The notes below the pieces were generated by a model. That model saw only the letters and a list, made by a program, of their open reading frames with translations. It had not been told where the DNA came from and searched no databases. Of a DNA stretch of 64,000 bases, positions 1-9,301 are shown piece after piece. Numbering within the stretch: the stretch's first letter is position 1; each line of letters begins with the position of its first letter. Location: the NCBI GenBank assembly GCA_041640715.1, contig JBEPZU010000001.1:124001-188000 (forward strand), given 5' to 3'. Source of the stretch: DSFO01 sp041640715 (GTDB taxonomy: Archaea; Thermoproteota; Thermoprotei; Gearchaeales; Gearchaeaceae). Position numbers and translations under genes: made by a program.

Positions 1-1283
1 GCTTTTATTTTATTCTCTAAATTTTTTAGAATATTCAGATCTTCTTCATTTAAATTCTCTGGCTTAGGAACCACATAATCGTAGTAATTCTTCACGAAAT
101 GAAGAACTCTGTAAATAAAATTCCCTAAAGTATCGTTGAGATGTGAATTGACTAAATCCACAAAGATTTCTATTGAAAAGTCAGAATCTCTCTCCTCAGG
201 TCTCATATATATTAGGGCGTACCTCCAATAATCAGCTTCTATTATAGGTAATGTTTCATCTAACCATATGCCTATTCTTTGACTTTTGGAGAATTTTCTC
301 CCACCAAAGGTTAGAAATTCTGTAGCCGAAACTATATGAGGTAAATTATATTCTTCGCCGCTAATTAGGAGCAATGCTGGGAATATTACAGTATGGAAGG
401 GTATGTTATCTTTGCCTATAAAATAATAAGTCAATGCTTCCTTGTTAAACCAAAATTCCTTCCAATCGTCTTTTCCTTTGAAATACTCTATCGTGGCTGA
501 AATATAGCCTAGAACTGCCTCAAACCATACATAAATAGTCTTATTTTCTGCACCTTCAAAAGGGGCTGGAATACCCCATTTATTATCCCTAGTCAAAGCC
601 CTTGGTCTGAATTCTTCCTTGATATAGCTTAGACTTATAGTTTTTATTCTTTTATCAAAGTAGGGATTGTTCTCTATGTATTCGATTACCTTATTCCTCA
701 CTCTAGGGAAGTCGATGAAGAAGTGTTCAGAGATTTTCTTAACTGGAGTTTTCCCGCAAATCACGCATTTTGGTTTTATCAGTTGTATAGGATCTAAAAG
801 GTTACCACAATTTTCACACTGATCTCCTCTTGCTCTTTCATAATTGCATATCGGGCATGTTCCTATCACGAATCTATCTGGCAAGAATATTTTACAATTT
901 TCGCAATAGAGTTGTTCTACTTCTTTCTTGAAGATGTATCCGCGTTCATATATTTTCCTATAGAAATCTCTAGCGAACTTCTTATGAACCTCGCTCTCAG
1001 TTCTAGTATAATTATCAAAGGAAATTTCGAATTCTTCAAAAATCTTCTTAATTTTTTCGTGAATTTTGTCCGTTAACGCTTTAGGTTCTTTACCACTAAG
1101 TATTGCTTCTACCTCTATAGGTGTCCCGTGTTCATCAGAACCGCTCACAAATACTACTTCATCATTTTTTAACCTATGATATCTTGCTATTACGTCTGCG
1201 GAAAGAACAGAACCTATCAAATTACCTATATGAGGTATTGAATATGCGTATGGCCAAGCAGCAGTTACTAGAACCTTTAGAAC
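1..1283 (-). CDS. metG: Methionyl-tRNA synthetase, partial (3' end outside window)
   Basis: Charges tRNA-Met with methionine in the cytoplasm. Reading the minus strand gives about 427 residues. They include the class I HIGH-type motif (PHIGNL) close to the N-terminus, the stretch FVSGSDEHGTPIEVEAI, and two Cys-rich zinc knuckles in the connective insert (CENC/CPIC near base 850-910 and CENCG/CVIC near 760-810). The KMSKS loop appears as KFSKS near base 285. The frame runs off the left edge, so the anticodon-binding part is not seen. The N-terminus aligns with family members at CTA 1280-1278 or GTT 1283-1281. No ATG, GTG or TTG exists in this frame before the HIGH motif, and TGA stands directly upstream. 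A TATA box and an SD-like GGTGAT precede it, so the start region itself looks intact. Confidence 0.93.
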
Positions 1284-1325
1284 TCATCACCCCTTATTTC
1301 CTTATGTATGATCAACACATGAACT

Positions 1326-1337
1326 CTGATATAAACC
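1326..1337 (-). promoter_or_regulatory. TATA-like promoter of metG
   Basis: On the minus strand the bases read GGTTTATATCAG, a good archaeal TATA box with G-rich flank. Its centre is about 49 bases upstream of the metG start region. Transcription would then begin near 1306 and leave a leader of roughly 20 bases that contains the SD-like GGTGAT (1291-1286). This supports a real translation start near 1283-1280 despite the missing standard start codon. Confidence 0.5.
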
Positions 1338-1481
1338 TTAGGAATTTTAGTATGTTGGGTATTATTCGCTGAATTAGATTGTTTATTGCTTTAATTTTAT
1401 CGAAGGACACATCTATTAAGAGTAGAGAATTTCGAGTAACTAATGATATGTATAATATTGAGAATCCAGATTTATATTAAA

Positions 1482-2291
1482 TCACTGGCAATTGCAATTT
1501 TTTTCTTCTTTTATTTTCTTAATTGTGTTTAGCAATAATTTGATTATTTTTTCTTCGTTTTTCTTATAAACTTCTTTAACTTCTTCGAAGGATACTCTTG
1601 CTTGCATTCCAGCCGCAGCGTTAGTTACTATTGATAAGGAGCTATAACAAAGGCCTAATTCTCTAGCTAAAATTATCTCAGGCACTAACGTCATTCCTAC
1701 AACATCTGCTCCTATCATTCTGAAGAATTCGATCTCTGAAGGTGTTTCTAACCTAGGTCCTTCTGTACAGACATAACATCCTCCTAAAGTAATACTAAAA
1801 CCTAATTCTTTACCGCTTTCGAATATTTTTTTATTTAATTCTTCGCAGAATGGATTGGTCATATCTACATGAACTACTCTGGAAGAATCTCCTAACACTT
1901 CATCCACACCCCTAAATATTCCATCGAAAAACGTGTATTCTCTTCTTTTTGTGAAATCTATAAACTGGGTTATTAGAATGAAATCCCCTATTTTATGTTC
2001 TTTTTTAATCGAGCCCACGGAATTTATTGCTATAATTCTACTAGCTCCCAATTTTGCTAGGGCGTATATTAAAGCTCTGCTATTTATTCTATGCGGAGGT
2101 ATTACATGTTCAAAACTTTTAGAGCCTGGTAAAGCATGTCTGTTCGTGAATAAAATTTCCTTGTCTTCGCTTTCGTAAAGAGCTATTGGCTGTGATATTC
2201 CAAACGGTGTGTTTACATGCAGTATTTCTTTTTTATTTTCGAATATCTTAGTTATCCCTGATCCTCCTATTATGGCTATTTTTTTATCCAT
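1482..2291 (-). CDS. mtnP: S-methyl-5'-thioadenosine phosphorylase
   Basis: Splits methylthioadenosine from polyamine synthesis into adenine and methylthioribose-1-phosphate. The 269 residues match the purine nucleoside phosphorylase/MTAP family: GGSGI at the N-terminus for phosphate binding, the RHALPG and PPHRINSRALI stretches, NSVGSI, CTEGPRLETPSEIE and TNAAAGM near the C-terminus. The protein ends with NCNCQ. A CxC pair at the C-terminus is known from MTA phosphorylases of hyperthermophiles, where it makes a stabilising disulfide. The gene is divergent from aIF2 beta with only 21 bases between start codons, so its promoter must lie inside that gene. A purine nucleoside phosphorylase activity on other substrates cannot be ruled out. 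Confidence 0.92.
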   Translation of the reverse strand: MDKKIAIIGGSGITKIFENKKEILHVNTPFGISQPIALYESEDKEILFTNRHALPGSKSFEHVIPPHRINSRALIYALAKLGASRIIAINSVGSIKKEHKIGDFILITQFIDFTKRREYTFFDGIFRGVDEVLGDSSRVVHVDMTNPFCEELNKKIFESGKELGFSITLGGCYVCTEGPRLETPSEIEFFRMIGADVVGMTLVPEIILARELGLCYSSLSIVTNAAAGMQARVSFEEVKEVYKKNEEKIIKLLLNTIKKIKEEKNCNCQ

Positions 2292-2312
2292 CTTATTAGA
2301 CTAAATAATTAC

Positions 2313-2741
2313 ATGAAAAAAAGTCTAAGCATTAGTAATTACCACAAGATGTTAGAGAGATTGTATAGCATGATAGAAGTGAATCCTGAGAAGTTTAAGA
2401 AAGCTGAGACCATTATAGCAAATGTCGAGAATGTAAAAAATAGGACTATTATAGTTAATTTTAAGGAAATAGCTGAGAGGCTTAATAGGAGTCCGCAGGA
2501 ACTAGCTTCTTTCTTTTTCAAAGACTTGTCTATAAATGGGATGATTGATGAGTCCACCAAACAATTAATATTATTCGGTAAATTCAGTTTCGAAAGGGTA
2601 AATATGACTCTGAAATACTATATAAAGAAGTACGTGATATGCCCTATATGTTCCTCAGTAGATACCGTTGTGATAAAAGAAGGTAAAAACTTCTTCTTAA
2701 AATGTCTTGCTTGCGGAGCTATTAGCTCGATAGTTGAGTAG
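2313..2741 (+). CDS. eif2b: Translation initiation factor aIF2 subunit beta
   Basis: Beta subunit of the heterotrimeric factor that brings initiator Met-tRNA to the small ribosomal subunit. The 142 residues have the family layout: an N-terminal helix that contacts the gamma subunit, a central alpha-beta domain (TIIVNFKEIAERLNRSP), and a C-terminal zinc ribbon with CPIC and CLAC knuckles around residues 113 and 133. The gamma subunit is encoded at 33607-34863; no alpha subunit was seen. A T-rich TATA-like run inside the first codons of the divergent mtnP gene, about 25 bases upstream of the ATG, suggests a leaderless message. Confidence 0.95.
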   Translation: MKKSLSISNYHKMLERLYSMIEVNPEKFKKAETIIANVENVKNRTIIVNFKEIAERLNRSPQELASFFFKDLSINGMIDESTKQLILFGKFSFERVNMTLKYYIKKYVICPICSSVDTVVIKEGKNFFLKCLACGAISSIVE

Positions 2742-2746
2742 AAGTT

Positions 2747-3430
2747 TTATTGGATCCTTCTTGTTTTCTTAAAATCAAGCAATAACGTATATCTCATGCC
2801 GCCTTCAATCGTTTCTTTATAATCACAATAATATTTCTTTCTGAAAGAATTCGCGAGCTTTCTTGTCACACCGACATTAGAAAAATATGCATCTATACCA
2901 TAGCTAAAACGTTCTTTTTTTATGAAGAATTTAAATTCTTCATTTGGTAGACTTTCTAAAAATCTATCGAATTCTTTGATTATTTTCTCATCCCGAGTTC
3001 GAAGTTGTATTAAAGCTTGGTAATTTTGGGTTTTCTTCATCAAACAATTTTCGCATATGGATTTGAATAAATCTATTTGAGTTTTTATATTTATATCAAA
3101 ATTTTCTTCAAATTCTTCTAAATATAATTCAAGGTTTATTTTAGCTGATTCCAAAGAAGGATCTAGGGATAGTTGTAGGCGATTTATCTTGGTGTTTTCT
3201 CTAAGAATTATCTTTTTTCTAACCGTTTTTTCTACCAAATGCTCAATTTCAGAGAAGTTATTTACGCTTATCCATCTTTCCCTTCTAATTCCATAGCAAA
3301 TAGGACAGATGGTCAGCTTAATCGGTTTTATGCTTTTTATAAATCCTTCTTTTCTAGCGCATTCTAGACAAATTCCTCTTTGTTTAGATATTTTTACATC
3401 TGTTCTACCGCAAATAGCGCAACTTAGCAT
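2747..3430 (-). CDS. NMD3-family ribosome-associated zinc protein
   Basis: Archaeal relative of eukaryotic NMD3, the adaptor that binds late large ribosomal subunits. In archaea the exact role is not established but is probably in ribosome assembly. The 227 residues begin with repeated zinc knuckles (CAIC at 4-7, CLEC near 21-24, CPIC near 42-45, CENC near 131-134), followed by an alpha-beta region, the N-terminal part of the NMD3 family without the export tail. It converges on aIF2 beta, with only 5 bases between the stop codons, and is divergent from aIF1A over a roughly 120-base AT-rich promoter region. Confidence 0.85.
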   Translation of the reverse strand: MLSCAICGRTDVKISKQRGICLECARKEGFIKSIKPIKLTICPICYGIRRERWISVNNFSEIEHLVEKTVRKKIILRENTKINRLQLSLDPSLESAKINLELYLEEFEENFDINIKTQIDLFKSICENCLMKKTQNYQALIQLRTRDEKIIKEFDRFLESLPNEEFKFFIKKERFSYGIDAYFSNVGVTRKLANSFRKKYYCDYKETIEGGMRYTLLLDFKKTRRIQ

Positions 3431-3552
3431 TTTTTACCATCTTAAGTATTAGCCATCTTTAATTTATGCGTAGTTGCTTTTATATCCTTGCAAGTATTCA
3501 CTTCAAAAATAATGTAGAAATATAAGATGAGGTTAAATAATAGTAAATCAGA

Positions 3553-3852
3553 ATGAGCAAAGAAGAATCCAGATCTGTCCGTTTTCCTAGAGAAGGAGAA
3601 TTATTAGGAGAGATAGTTCAGAGTTTAGGTTATGATAGAGTAAAGGTAAGGTGTGAAGATAATGAGATAAGGATATGCAGAATTCCCGGTAAGTTTAAGA
3701 AAAAGGAATGGATTGAGGAAGGTGCTATAGTATTGGTTTTACCTTGGTATGGTATGCAAGAGAAGACGCGTGGAGACATATTGTACATATACAAAAGACA
3801 AGAAATCAAAGAATTGGAAAAAGAAGGCTATCTGAAGAGGCTTAAGGGTTGA
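3553..3852 (+). CDS. eif1a: Translation initiation factor aIF1A
   Basis: Binds the ribosomal A site region and helps scanning or start-site selection with aIF1 and aIF2. The 99 residues form an S1/OB-fold protein with the family signatures GELLGEIVQSLGYDRVKVRC, RICRIPGKFKKKEWI and the conserved VLVLPW stretch. Length is typical for archaeal aIF1A. The gene is tail-to-tail with RIO1 and the two coding ends overlap by 11 bases. It starts the cluster aIF1A, RIO1, KH protein, topoisomerase VI, an arrangement also found in other Crenarchaea. Confidence 0.96.
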   Translation: MSKEESRSVRFPREGELLGEIVQSLGYDRVKVRCEDNEIRICRIPGKFKKKEWIEEGAIVLVLPWYGMQEKTRGDILYIYKRQEIKELEKEGYLKRLKG

Positions 3853-4549
3853 CAATTCTTTGAAAAATTTCGTAATCTTCTATCACTTTGACGTTTCTGC
3901 TTCTGAAAAACTTATTAACGTTCTTTATATCTCTTAAAAGGAAATTTAAAGAATTCGCATGTGTAGTTCTTACCGATTGACCAAAGTCTATAAGATATGG
4001 TTCTTTTTTATGATAAACGATATTGAATTCTGAGAGATCCGCATGTACTATACCTGCTCCATACAGTTTCTCTATGAAAGTTATTATTTTGTAATAAATA
4101 TCCTCGAAATCTATATCTTTCAAAGTGTAAATTAGAGGGGCAGGCTTGCCTTCTTCTCCTAAGAATTCCATTACTAGGATGTTTTCTCTATAGGAAATAG
4201 GTTTTGGTACGTTAACACCGCTTTTAAAGGCTATGTTAAGATGGTTAAATTCTCTTTTACACCATTCAAAAACGGCTCTTCGGAAATTTCTTAAATAAAT
4301 CCTGTAAAGCTCCTCATCTAGATAGATTCTCATCCCTCTTTTGAACTCGGCTGAACTTGTTAAGTATATTTTTACAGCTAAAAGTTCGTTTTCCTTTGTG
4401 AACGCTAGATAAACTCTCGATTCTTTTCCTGTGGCTATGGTTCCATTAAACCTATCTATTACTCCTTTCCTTATCAGTGCATATGCATTCATTACAGTAG
4501 CATGATCAAATACCTCTTCTACGACTGCGAACTTTTCACTATTTTCCAT
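3842..4549 (-). CDS. rio1: RIO1-type serine protein kinase/ATPase
   Basis: Atypical kinase of small-subunit ribosome maturation. Visible motifs are the RIO-type nucleotide loop (GTIATGKESRVYLA), the catalytic HADLSEFNIVYH and the metal-binding LIDFGQS. I chose the ATG at 4549 (MENSEKF) over an upstream in-frame ATG at 4693. The extra 48 residues would be hydrophobic, unlike the family, and would run antisense through the KH gene. From 4549 the protein is 235 residues, shorter than many RIO1 proteins that carry an N-terminal extension. The start codon lies only 34 bases from that of the KH gene, which fits a joint role in 40S/30S biogenesis. Confidence 0.93.
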   Translation of the reverse strand: MENSEKFAVVEEVFDHATVMNAYALIRKGVIDRFNGTIATGKESRVYLAFTKENELLAVKIYLTSSAEFKRGMRIYLDEELYRIYLRNFRRAVFEWCKREFNHLNIAFKSGVNVPKPISYRENILVMEFLGEEGKPAPLIYTLKDIDFEDIYYKIITFIEKLYGAGIVHADLSEFNIVYHKKEPYLIDFGQSVRTTHANSLNFLLRDIKNVNKFFRSRNVKVIEDYEIFQRIVNP

Positions 4550-4583
4550 AACACTAAAATATTCATTACTTAAGAATATAGCT

Positions 4584-5114
4584 ATGAGTTTAGTATTGAA
4601 AACAAATAAATTTATATCAAAAATTAAGAAAAATCCTTCTTTGATCAATGAATTAGAGAAATTTGCTAAAATAAGGTTAGATGAAGCAAACAATTTGGTC
4701 GTAATTGAGAGAAAGGATGAAAAAAGCGATGTCCTTAAAGCTAGAGATTTCGTACTAGCTCTAGATAACTGTGTTGAAGAAGATGTAGCCTTGGATGTTT
4801 TGAGAAAAGATTTTATGGTTTATCTAATAGATCTCAGAAACATTTTTCAAGATAAAGAAGACATAAAGCGAATTCTTGGAAGAATAATAGGAGAAAACGG
4901 TAAGATTAAAACTAAAATAATGGAGATAACAGAGTGTCACATAACGATAACCGATTCAAAGATACTCCTATTAGGCAGTTATGAAGACATAGAATACGCC
5001 AGACATGCAATTCAGATAATTGTCGATGGTTCTCCTCATACTAGGCTTTTCAAATATTTAGAGAAGGTGAGAAGAGAAAAACACTTAAAGCAAATCGAAG
5101 AATTTAAACGATGA
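4584..5114 (+). CDS. KH-domain RNA-binding protein (PNO1/Dim2-like)
   Basis: Archaeal homolog of the PNO1/Dim2 ribosome assembly factor, which binds the 3' end region of small-subunit rRNA and works beside RIO1. The 176 residues hold two KH-like domains. The second carries the RNA-binding loop RIIGENGKIKTKIMEITECH around residues 98-117, and the conserved tail has DGSPHTRLFKYLEK. It is divergent from rio1 and its last codons overlap the start of topoisomerase VI subunit B by 4 bases, so both are probably co-transcribed. The role is inferred from family and neighbours. Confidence 0.9.
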   Translation: MSLVLKTNKFISKIKKNPSLINELEKFAKIRLDEANNLVVIERKDEKSDVLKARDFVLALDNCVEEDVALDVLRKDFMVYLIDLRNIFQDKEDIKRILGRIIGENGKIKTKIMEITECHITITDSKILLLGSYEDIEYARHAIQIIVDGSPHTRLFKYLEKVRREKHLKQIEEFKR

Positions 5115-6628
5115 TTAAATTCGAAGAAATATCACCATCTGATTTCTTCTACAGAAATAAAGAAATAGCCGGCTTTGAGAATCCAGCAAAAGCATGCTAT
5201 ACTATTGTTAGAGAATTTGTAGAGAACTCTTTGGATTCCTGCGAACTAGGAGGCTTCTTACCTAATATAGAACTAATTTTAGAATGTGAAAATCAAGAAG
5301 AAAGAATACTAAAACTCAGGATTTCCGATAACGGTATGGGCATACCGCCTGATAAGATACCTTTTTCATTCGGAAAAGTCCTCTACAGCTCTAAGTATGT
5401 ATTAAGACAACATAGAGGCATCTTCGGTTTAGGTGGCAAGATGGCTATTCTTTATTCCCAAATAACTACGAATAGTCCTGTAAGAGTCATATCAGCTACC
5501 CCTAACAGCAAGTATGTCTTCCTCTTTGATCTTAAAGTTGACATAATGAATAACGAACCTAATATATTGAAGAGAGCTAAATTCGAGAACAAAGAAGATT
5601 GGCATGGTTTAATATTGGAATGTAAATTCGTAGGGGATTATCCTTTAGCCAGAAAGAAGATTTTCGAATATTTATTTCAAACCTCAATAGCAGTCCCTTA
5701 TGCTGAGATTGTCTATAAAGATTATGAGAAGAATTTCATTGTATTCAAAAGAAAAACAGATAAGATGCCTCCTGTACCTGAGGAAACTTTTTTCCATCCT
5801 AAGGGAGTAGATTTAGAATTACTCACGAGGATGATCAAGATGAGTCCTAAGCTTACGCTTCGATCCTTCTTAACCAGTAAGTTTCAAAGGATCGGTCCTA
5901 AGACTGCTAGCGAAATAGCTCGTATTGCTGGTATTGATGAAAATAAACTCGTATCTGAGCTAACCGAGGAAGAAATCGTTAATATTTATAAAGTTTTCAG
6001 GAGCTATCCTTTCAAGAGACCTCATGCATCTTCTTTGTCTTATTTAGGGGAGAATTTGGTCATAGGCGTTAAAGAAACTTTTAAGCCAGATTTCATTTCC
6101 TATGATAGGAGGGAACCTTCTAGTTATGAAGGTCATCCTTTCATAGTCGAGACTGTGATAGCCTATGGTGGGGAAATCAAACCGCCTGATCCTAATGATA
6201 TAAACCTTTTTAGATTTGCAAACAAGATACCTTTGATATACGATAGCTATAACGATGTATCGATGAAGGTGATAAAAGAAATAAATTGGAACATCTACAA
6301 GGTAAACATTTATCAAGAACCAATCGCTTTTTTTGTCCATGTCTGTTCTACGAAAATACCCTATAAGACCTTAGGAAAGGAATACATAGCTAATCAACCT
6401 GAAATCTACAAGGAGATCGAACTTTCATTAAGGAAGAACGCTAGAACATTATCTGCATATATAAACAAAAAGAAAGAGATTGAGTACCAAAAAGCCAGGC
6501 ATAAATTCTTGAAGGAATATATTGAGAGAATAATTCGTTTCGCATCGATCCTAGCAGATGAGAAGATTCATGATATGACACCTTATTTAAAAGAATTGAT
6601 AAGAGAAGATGGAATCAGTTATCAATAG
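5111..6628 (+). CDS. top6B: Type II DNA topoisomerase VI subunit B
   Basis: ATPase subunit of the archaeal DNA-decatenating and relaxing enzyme. The 505 residues show the GHKL ATP-binding motifs in order: EFVENSLDSCE (Bergerat N-box, around residue 38), DNGMGIP (around 76), and GIFGLGGKMAILYS (around 105), followed by a helix-two-turn-helix region and the transducer domain that reaches the A subunit. It overlaps the KH gene by 4 bases at its start and top6A by 20 bases at its end, so the two subunits are translationally coupled. Confidence 0.97.
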   Translation: MIKFEEISPSDFFYRNKEIAGFENPAKACYTIVREFVENSLDSCELGGFLPNIELILECENQEERILKLRISDNGMGIPPDKIPFSFGKVLYSSKYVLRQHRGIFGLGGKMAILYSQITTNSPVRVISATPNSKYVFLFDLKVDIMNNEPNILKRAKFENKEDWHGLILECKFVGDYPLARKKIFEYLFQTSIAVPYAEIVYKDYEKNFIVFKRKTDKMPPVPEETFFHPKGVDLELLTRMIKMSPKLTLRSFLTSKFQRIGPKTASEIARIAGIDENKLVSELTEEEIVNIYKVFRSYPFKRPHASSLSYLGENLVIGVKETFKPDFISYDRREPSSYEGHPFIVETVIAYGGEIKPPDPNDINLFRFANKIPLIYDSYNDVSMKVIKEINWNIYKVNIYQEPIAFFVHVCSTKIPYKTLGKEYIANQPEIYKEIELSLRKNARTLSAYINKKKEIEYQKARHKFLKEYIERIIRFASILADEKIHDMTPYLKELIREDGISYQ

Positions 6629-7670
6629 ATTAACTGAGATAGGCGAGAAGATTTTAGAAGACGTAAGGAAAAATAATTATCCTGCTATAACATTTCCGCT
6701 AAGGTCTGTATCAAACATAATATATGAGGAAGAAACAGGTATAGTAAAGTTAGGATCAAAGAAGGTCACTAGGAAAGCGAGTAATGTAAAACAGGCTAAA
6801 GTTTTCGCTCAATTGCTTTGGATAGCCGCTTTCTGTAAGGAGGAGCTTTTGAAGAAGAACAAATCTTGTAGTTTAAGAGATCTGTTTTACAATTCATTCA
6901 ATGATCTTAAGGTAAAATTCAATGACCAAAAGGAATCGGATAAATTGGTAGTAGAACTGGAAACAATCTTAGAATCTGCGAGAGAACGCTTCAATATAAT
7001 TCCTGAGGAAAAGAGCTCAATATTTGGGGATTTGGTCGTTGAATACACGATGCCTCCTACGCATAGGGGGCAAAGAGTAAGTCTTTTAACCGATCCTGAT
7101 GGTAAGAACATAGGTCTATCTTTGGCTACAGCTAAGTTTGTTAAAGTAAACGCTTCGAAAGTAATAGTAGTAGAGAAGGGAGCGATATTCAGGAGGTTTG
7201 TAGAAGAGCAGGTTTACAAGAGATTGAATGCTATACTAATTGACTCTGGAGGTCAAGCGCCTCGATTCACGAGGATTTTAATTAGAAGGCTTAATGAAGA
7301 GTTAGGATTACCTATCTATATTTTAACCGATGCTGATCCCTGGGGCATGCACATAGCAAGGGTGATAATTTCTGGTTCTGCTACATCTGCTCATATACCC
7401 GAGTTAGCTACACCAAAAGCTAAATGGTTAGGAATATATGCAACCGACATAAAGAAATACGGTCTACCTTCTGTTCCTCTAACGCAATTAGATATTCATA
7501 GGCTTGAAACAATGAAGCGAGATCCTAGGTATAGTAAAGGCATATGGAAAAAACAACTGGAAGAATTTGAAAAAATAAAAGTTAAGGCTGAACTTGAAGC
7601 ATTTAGCAAGTATGGTCTTACAGCTATAGTAGATAAATACTTGTTAAATAAAATCAATGAGATAGATTAA
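6609..7670 (+). CDS. top6A: Type II DNA topoisomerase VI subunit A (Spo11-like)
   Basis: Cleaving subunit of topoisomerase VI. The 353 residues contain the winged-helix 5Y-CAP part with the catalytic tyrosine in SLRDLFYNSF (around residue 91) and the Toprim metal-binding acidic motif DADPWGMHI near residue 241, with an upstream glutamate in VIVVEKGAIFR. Length and order are typical for the family. The reading frame starts inside the 3' end of top6B with ATG at 6609, giving a 20-base overlap and equal expression of the two subunits. Confidence 0.96.
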   Translation: MESVINRLTEIGEKILEDVRKNNYPAITFPLRSVSNIIYEEETGIVKLGSKKVTRKASNVKQAKVFAQLLWIAAFCKEELLKKNKSCSLRDLFYNSFNDLKVKFNDQKESDKLVVELETILESARERFNIIPEEKSSIFGDLVVEYTMPPTHRGQRVSLLTDPDGKNIGLSLATAKFVKVNASKVIVVEKGAIFRRFVEEQVYKRLNAILIDSGGQAPRFTRILIRRLNEELGLPIYILTDADPWGMHIARVIISGSATSAHIPELATPKAKWLGIYATDIKKYGLPSVPLTQLDIHRLETMKRDPRYSKGIWKKQLEEFEKIKVKAELEAFSKYGLTAIVDKYLLNKINEID

Positions 7671-7700
7671 ATTTTTATTCTTAGGCGCGATAATTTTTGC

Positions 7701-8852
7701 ATGTCTTACTATGATGTGATAATAGTAGGCGGAGGACCCGCAGGAGCTGCGGCGAGTAAATCAGCTAGTAAATTTGGTGCAAAGGCATTATTGTTAGAAA
7801 AACACCCTACAATTCAAGCTAATAAACCTTGCGGAGAAGCAGTAAGCAGTAAGGTTTTTGAAACTGCTGGTCTTCCTATAAAGGATGAATTCATAGTTAA
7901 TGTAGCTTATGCTCAAGTTTATTCACCTTCTTTAAAGAGGATAGACATAAAAGAAAAGGGTTATTTGATAAATAAGTCTCGTTTTATTCAAGAACTTGTT
8001 GTTCAAGCCTGTGAATATGGATTAGAGGTCAAAGTAAGAGAAGAGGTCAAAGATGTTCTCTTTGATAAAGAAGAAAGAATAATGAAGGTTAAGACTTCAC
8101 AGGGAGAATACAAGTGCAAAGTCTTAATAGCAGCGGATGGTTTTGCTTCAACTGTAGCTAAATGTTTAGGTGTGAATGAGAAATCAGAACCTATACCTAC
8201 TGTTCAGTATATAATGGTGGGTAAGACTTTCAGAGACGTGGACGCTGTACGTTTCTACGTGGCTAACAAATGGGCACCTAAAGGTTATGCTTGGATATTT
8301 CCTAAAAACGAAAAAATGGCCGAAGTAGGTGTTGGTGTTAGAGGGGGGCCTGCTAAGTTTTTTTTGGATAAGTTTATACAAGATTTCAAGGACGAACTGG
8401 GAGGAGCTCAAATAATAGATTATAGAGGAGCTCCTGTACCAATAGGCGGTATGATAAACAACGACGTAATGGACGGTGCTCTGATAATAGGTGATGCAGC
8501 GGGTACTGTAATGCCTTTGACAGGTGCAGGAATACACAGCTCTGTTGCGGCAGGGATGATAGCAGGTGAAGTAGCGGCTAAAGCAGCTATTGAAGGTGAT
8601 AACAGTAAGGTTAGACTCATGGAATATAGAAGAAGATATGATGAGTATTGGGGTGAGAGAATTAGAAAGAGCCTTAAAGCTATGCGTGTTCTTGAAAGAC
8701 TTTCTGATCAAGAACTAGATGAACTTGCTGATATAATAGGAGCTACGGATATACTGGATTTAGCCAATGGTTTTGATATAAAAAGGGTTGCTCTTAAGCT
8801 CCTTTCCCATCCAAAATTAGCTTTTAGTGTGGCCAGAGCTTTATTATCGTGA
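7701..8852 (+). CDS. Geranylgeranyl reductase family protein (archaeal lipid saturation)
   Basis: FAD-dependent enzyme of the digeranylgeranylglycerophospholipid reductase type, expected to hydrogenate isoprenoid chains of membrane lipids. The 383 residues start with the dinucleotide-binding motif VIIVGGGPAGAAASKSA, carry the CGEAVS stretch near residue 46 and the second FAD motif GALIIGDAAGTVMPLTGAGI around residues 258-277. It heads an overlapping trio with an Lrp regulator and queC; the Lrp GTG overlaps its stop. Some family members act on quinone side chains or chlorophyll phytyl chains, so the exact substrate is inferred. Confidence 0.9.
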   Translation: MSYYDVIIVGGGPAGAAASKSASKFGAKALLLEKHPTIQANKPCGEAVSSKVFETAGLPIKDEFIVNVAYAQVYSPSLKRIDIKEKGYLINKSRFIQELVVQACEYGLEVKVREEVKDVLFDKEERIMKVKTSQGEYKCKVLIAADGFASTVAKCLGVNEKSEPIPTVQYIMVGKTFRDVDAVRFYVANKWAPKGYAWIFPKNEKMAEVGVGVRGGPAKFFLDKFIQDFKDELGGAQIIDYRGAPVPIGGMINNDVMDGALIIGDAAGTVMPLTGAGIHSSVAAGMIAGEVAAKAAIEGDNSKVRLMEYRRRYDEYWGERIRKSLKAMRVLERLSDQELDELADIIGATDILDLANGFDIKRVALKLLSHPKLAFSVARALLS

Positions 8853-9301
8853 AGAAAAGAGCGCTCGATGAATTAGACTTAAAGATCCTCAAGCTTCTCA
8901 TAGAGAACGGAAGACTTTCTGCTAGAAAGCTTGCAGCGATGCTAGAGGTATCCGTAGGTACTGTGATAAAAAGAATAGAGAGATTGGAAAAAGAAAAATT
9001 GATCCTCGGTTATTCAGCCATTGTAGATCACGCAAGACTAGGATATGAGCTTGCATCAATAATAGAGGTTAGGGTTTCACAAGGCAAACTTTTGGAAGTT
9101 GAAAACCAAATAGCTAAAATACCCAATGTATACGGAGTTTACGATATAACAGGGGATTATGATGCAGTAATATTGGCTAAATTCAAAAGCAGAAAAGAAA
9201 TGGACGATTTCATAAAAAATCTTTTAGCTATGCCTTATATCGAAAGGACTAGAACGCATTTTGTTTTAAATATAGTAAAAGAAGATAACAGATTTATATG
9301 A
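8849..9301 (+). CDS. Lrp/AsnC-family transcriptional regulator
   Basis: DNA-binding regulator of 150 residues. An N-terminal helix-turn-helix (LDELDLKILKLLIENGRLSA through SVGTVIKRIERLEKEKLI) is followed by the RAM ligand-binding domain with the Lrp signature VYDITGDYDAVILAKFKS. It starts at GTG 8849 inside the stop of the lipid reductase gene and ends over the ATG of queC, so all three are translated from one message. What it regulates and which ligand it senses cannot be read from the sequence; feedback on its own operon is usual in the family. Confidence 0.92.
   Translation: MKKRALDELDLKILKLLIENGRLSARKLAAMLEVSVGTVIKRIERLEKEKLILGYSAIVDHARLGYELASIIEVRVSQGKLLEVENQIAKIPNVYGVYDITGDYDAVILAKFKSRKEMDDFIKNLLAMPYIERTRTHFVLNIVKEDNRFI

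Noticed and set aside
1121..1372. 83-codon plus-strand frame in the metG start region
   Set aside because: It runs antisense through the conserved N-terminus of metG and has no recognisable protein features.
4550..4693. 48-residue N-terminal extension of RIO1
   Set aside because: Hydrophobic, not in the family, and antisense to the KH gene; ATG 4549 gives the normal start.
8184..8711. 175-codon minus-strand frame
   Set aside because: Antisense shadow of the geranylgeranyl reductase gene; composition is Ser/Tyr-rich as expected from reading its codons backward.
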